Below are positions 62,852-64,000 of a stretch of 64,000 nt of DNA, one piece after another (position 1 is the stretch's first letter; every line of letters begins with the position of its first letter). The notes beneath the pieces were generated by a model that was not told the DNA's origin, did no database searches, and saw nothing but the letters and a program-made list of their open reading frames with translations. Origin of the DNA: Tautonia sociabilis (GTDB lineage: Bacteria > Planctomycetota > Planctomycetia > Isosphaerales > Isosphaeraceae); the NCBI RefSeq assembly GCF_003977685.1, contig NZ_RYZH01000024.1:1-64000 (forward strand), read 5' to 3'. The translations under genes were made by a program, and so were the position numbers.

Positions 62852-64000
62852 TCACGGGCCCCGGAACATGTTCCAGAGCAGCCACGCTCCGAGGATGACG
62901 GCGATTGAGTACCCCGCCAGCCCCAGCGCCAGCCAGCCGACGTCGGCGGCGATGATCAGCGACGAGCCGACGATCAGGCCCGCGATCACGATTCCCGCCG
63001 CCAGCGAGTTCCCCGTCCTCGTCAGCTCCCGGACGAGCTGCTCGAACCGGTTCAGGTCGAACGTCACCCGAAGCTCGCCGCGCTTGATCGACTCCAGCGA
63101 CTGCCCCAGCACCTCCGGCAGCAGCGTGGCCACCTTCTGCACGTCCTCGGCTGTCCGGCCTGCCGAGCTGAGCAGCCGCCAGGGGCTGTACCGCTTCCTC
63201 GTCAGCTCGGCGACGTAGGGCCGAGCGTGCGAGGCGATGTCGAAGTGCGGGTCCAGGTGGCGGCCGACGCTCTCGATCGTGATCAGGGACCGGATCAGCA
63301 GCATCAGGTCGGGAGGCAGCCTCAGGTGGTGCGACCGGATCAGCGCCACCAGCTCGCCGAGCAGCCGGGTCAGGTCGATCGAGTCGAGCGTCAGCTCCGA
63401 ATACGTGAGCACCATCTCGCCGACGTCGCGCCGCAGGCCGCGGTAGTCGACCCCCTCGCCGCTGATCTCCAGCTCGTTGAGGGCCCGCATGACGCGGTCG
63501 GTGTCCTGGGCCATCAGGCCGAGCAGCAGGTCGGCGATCCGCTCCCGGGTCGGCAGGTCGAGCTGCCCGAACAGGCCGTAGTCGAGCTGGGCGATCACGC
63601 CTCCGGCCATCACCCGGATGTTCCCCGGGTGCGGGTCGGCGTGGAAGAGCCCGTGGGTGAAGATCTGCCTGGCCAGGAGGTTCCCGCCTCGGGAGGCGAT
63701 GTCCCTGGGATCCAGGCCCATCTGGCGGATGCCGTCCAGGTCATCGACCCGAACGCCGTCGATCCGCTCCATGGTCAGGACCCGGCCGGTCGACAGGGCG
63801 TCGATCGCCTCGGGCACCCGGACGAACGGCATCCCCGCCTGCTGGAGCCGGCAGCGTTCCATGGTGCGGCGCTCGGCGTTGAGGTCCAGCTCCCGCTTCA
63901 GGCTCCGCTCGAACTCCTTGGCCAGCGCCACCGGCCGGGCGGCCGCCAGCCAGGGGATTCGGCGCTCGGCCAGGTGGGCCAGGTTGCGGAGGATGTCCAG
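62852..64000 (-). CDS. UbiB/ABC1 (AarF) family atypical kinase, 5' end outside the window
   Basis: The last 383 codons of a UbiB/ADCK-family protein; the frame stays open to the right edge, so the start is missing. Visible motifs are the E in RELDLNAE, LFHADPHPGNI (D-x-HPGN catalytic loop) and QLDYGLFGQL (DYG in place of DFG). Two C-terminal membrane helices (SLAAGIVIAGLIVGSSLIIA and VGWLALGLAGYSIAVILGAWLLW) anchor the protein. UbiB proteins are ATPases needed for quinone biosynthesis or lipid distribution. With menaquinone from the futalosine route, its role here may be in quinone handling or lipid transport. The KxGQ motif would lie beyond the edge. Confidence 0.88.
   Translation of the reverse strand: MDILRNLAHLAERRIPWLAAARPVALAKEFERSLKRELDLNAERRTMERCRLQQAGMPFVRVPEAIDALSTGRVLTMERIDGVRVDDLDGIRQMGLDPRDIASRGGNLLARQIFTHGLFHADPHPGNIRVMAGGVIAQLDYGLFGQLDLPTRERIADLLLGLMAQDTDRVMRALNELEISGEGVDYRGLRRDVGEMVLTYSELTLDSIDLTRLLGELVALIRSHHLRLPPDLMLLIRSLITIESVGRHLDPHFDIASHARPYVAELTRKRYSPWRLLSSAGRTAEDVQKVATLLPEVLGQSLESIKRGELRVTFDLNRFEQLVRELTRTGNSLAAGIVIAGLIVGSSLIIAADVGWLALGLAGYSIAVILGAWLLWNMFRGP

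Overview
The window is a GC-rich bacterial chromosome segment (roughly 70% G+C by eye) whose gene content points to a planctomycete, most likely of the Isosphaeraceae/Tautonia type. Markers are a DUF1501 protein, a formylglycine-type sulfatase, a glucose/sorbosone dehydrogenase-like propeller fused to c-type haem motifs, Gly/Tyr-rich secreted proteins, a PEP-CTERM/HAF-repeat protein, a Ser/Thr kinase with an N-terminal zinc ribbon, a BON plus SRPBCC gene, an ABC-2 permease fused to a CPBP protease and the futalosine menaquinone genes mqnA/mqnC. The family-level placement is inference.

Region 1 (1-3584): a non-coding purine-rich stretch with four A-tracts phased at about 21 bp, a secreted thioredoxin-like protein, then a metallophosphoesterase and a CPBP protease on the minus strand. 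Region 2 (3585-13717): a nine-gene plus-strand cytochrome c oxidase cluster: dihaem cytochrome c lipoprotein, coxB, coxA (A2 type, YSHPxV), ctaA, ctaB, coxC, a subunit IV, a SCO-DUF420 fusion and a small CPNCK membrane protein. The coxC product carries an unexpected insertion that resembles the C-terminal domain of ribosomal protein L7/L12. A YkgJ-type cysteine-cluster gene follows; it has an in-frame TAG and a second lost Cys.

Region 3 (14.9-24.5 kb): a large dehydrogenase/cytochrome fusion, an unknown protein, RidA, an SMP-30 lactonase-like protein, a sulfatase, a GH43-like propeller and a Gly-rich secreted protein. Region 4 (24.5-30.7 kb): overlapping GT4 and GT9 glycosyltransferases plus a 54-residue membrane protein, facing a three-gene ABC exporter operon. 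Region 5 (30.8-40.7 kb): HAF/PEP-CTERM protein, dprA, then a strong promoter with a palindrome at the predicted start site driving mqnA-mqnC, a NatA/NatB-like ABC pair with CPBP fusion coupled to an amidohydrolase (possibly the aminodeoxyfutalosine deaminase step), and the tiny ribosomal protein bTHX.

Region 6 (40.8-50.8 kb): membrane protein, phosphomannose isomerase, large membrane/TPR-like protein, the overlapping dxr-rseP pair and a GDSL hydrolase. Region 7 (50.9-64 kb): a probable gene relic, an FG-GAP/VCBS propeller, a Gly/Tyr-rich secreted protein, a Gfo/Idh/MocA oxidoreductase lacking the EKP motif, several small conserved-looking proteins, DUF1501, a TolB-like propeller, a broken BON/SRPBCC gene, a Ser/Thr kinase and a UbiB-family kinase that runs off the right edge. 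No tRNA, rRNA, CRISPR array, insertion sequence or prophage was recognised.
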